6,510 bases of DNA, from contig JAJFIG010000054.1 of NCBI GenBank assembly GCA_021775195.1, positions 1 through 6,510 on the forward strand, given 5' to 3'. This document shows, one piece after another, positions 5,983 through 6,510 of this stretch (position 1 is its first letter; every line of letters begins with the position of its first letter). The DNA comes from Rhodospirillales bacterium (lineage in GTDB: Bacteria; Pseudomonadota; Alphaproteobacteria; Rhodospirillales; 2-02-FULL-58-16). The position numbers and the translations under genes are program-made. The notes below the pieces were generated by a model. That model saw only the letters and a program-made list of their open reading frames with translations. It had not been told where the DNA came from and searched no databases.

Positions 5983-6510
5983 ATGCACCCATCCGACAAG
6001 GACCCCTGGCTGCTGACCCCGGGGCCGCTGACCACATCGGCTGCGACCAAGGATGCCATGCTCCATGATTGGGGTTCTCGCGACGCGAACTTCATCGAGA
6101 CCAACGCCCGCATGCGCCGGAAACTGGTGGCGATCGCCGGCGCCGAGGACACCCACGTCTGCGTGCCGTTGCAAGGAAGCGGCACCTTCGTCGTCGAGGC
6201 GGCGCTCTGTACCCTGATACCGGCGGACGGCAAGGCGCTGATCCTCATCAACGGCGCCTACGGCAAGCGCATGGCCAGGATCCTGGATTACGCCGGCCGA
6301 GCCTACACGGTGCTCGAAACCCCCGAGGATACGCCGCCCGACGTCACCGCCCTGGACGCGGCCCTGGCCGCCGACGCCGATATCGGCCATGTGCTGGTGG
6401 TCCACTGCGAGACCACGTCGGGCATCCTCAATCCAATCGCCGAGATCGCGGCAGTAGTGGCGGGCCACGGCCGGGCGTTGATCATCGATGCGATGAGCGC
6501 CTTCGGCGCC
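5983..6510 (+). CDS. phnW: 2-Aminoethylphosphonate:pyruvate aminotransferase, 5' part (truncated by window end)
   Basis: The frame is open from 5983 to the last base, giving 176 residues of an enzyme normally about 360-370 long. GAAAGG at 5968-5973 lies nine nt before the ATG. The N-terminus [31 protein letters not shown] (9-39) is the signature of PhnW within the class V, fold-type I PLP enzymes. QGSGTF (64-69) is the cofactor-phosphate region. [11 protein letters not shown] (141-151) and [11 protein letters not shown] (166-176) follow, with Asp169 expected to contact the PLP ring nitrogen. The catalytic Lys lies downstream of the window. The enzyme transfers the amino group of AEP to pyruvate, yielding phosphonoacetaldehyde and L-alanine in the cytoplasm. 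Its place after the transporter genes supports the AEP assignment of the whole cluster. Confidence 0.93.
   Translation, partial: MHPSDKDPWLLTPGPLTTSAATKDAMLHDWGSRDANFIETNARMRRKLVAIAGAEDTHVCVPLQGSGTFVVEAALCTLIPADGKALILINGAYGKRMARILDYAGRAYTVLETPEDTPPDVTALDAALAADADIGHVLVVHCETTSGILNPIAEIAAVVAGHGRALIIDAMSAFGA

Noticed and set aside
1..6510. tRNA or rRNA genes, CRISPR arrays, insertion sequences
   Set aside because: No cloverleaf-like segment, regularly spaced repeats, transposase frame or terminal inverted repeats with target duplication were recognised by eye.

Overview
The window is a high-GC proteobacterial locus for uptake and first-step breakdown of 2-aminoethylphosphonate (AEP, ciliatine). 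GC-rich third codon positions, the divergent layout and the family types suggest an alphaproteobacterium, perhaps Rhodospirillales. That placement is inferred from general character, not from a database match.

Layout. Positions 1-46 hold the first 15 codons of a minus-strand gene that runs off the left edge. Positions 47-690 contain no convincing gene but have several dyad-symmetric sequences and a CRP/FNR-like palindrome. A DeoR/GlpR-family transcriptional regulator lies on the minus strand at 691-1452. A 407-bp divergent intergenic region (1453-1859) carries a perfect TATAAT, a long GC-rich inverted repeat and candidate operator sequences. The plus strand then holds a periplasmic AEP-binding protein (1860-2915), a strong intrinsic terminator (2953-3002), the transporter ATPase (3043-4137) and, only 4 nt later, a fused double-domain permease (4142-5845). 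After a 137-nt gap with its own regulatory signals comes AEP:pyruvate transaminase, phnW (5983 to the right edge, truncated).

How it works together. The binding protein captures AEP in the periplasm. The permease, with both membrane halves in one chain, and the ATPase import it. PhnW then transfers the amino group to pyruvate, giving phosphonoacetaldehyde and L-alanine. The enzyme that completes breakdown (PhnX hydrolase, or the PhnY/PhnA route) is not in the window. The adjacent DeoR-type protein is the obvious candidate regulator.

The system itself is a known type (the PhnS2-T2-U2 / AepXVW transporter group). The less ordinary observations are a near-identical 12-bp motif, TGTGG(C/T)AATTTG, in front of both the binding-protein gene and phnW; a strong terminator inside the transport operon; and a DeoR-family regulator at a phosphonate locus. 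I did not find an undescribed system here.
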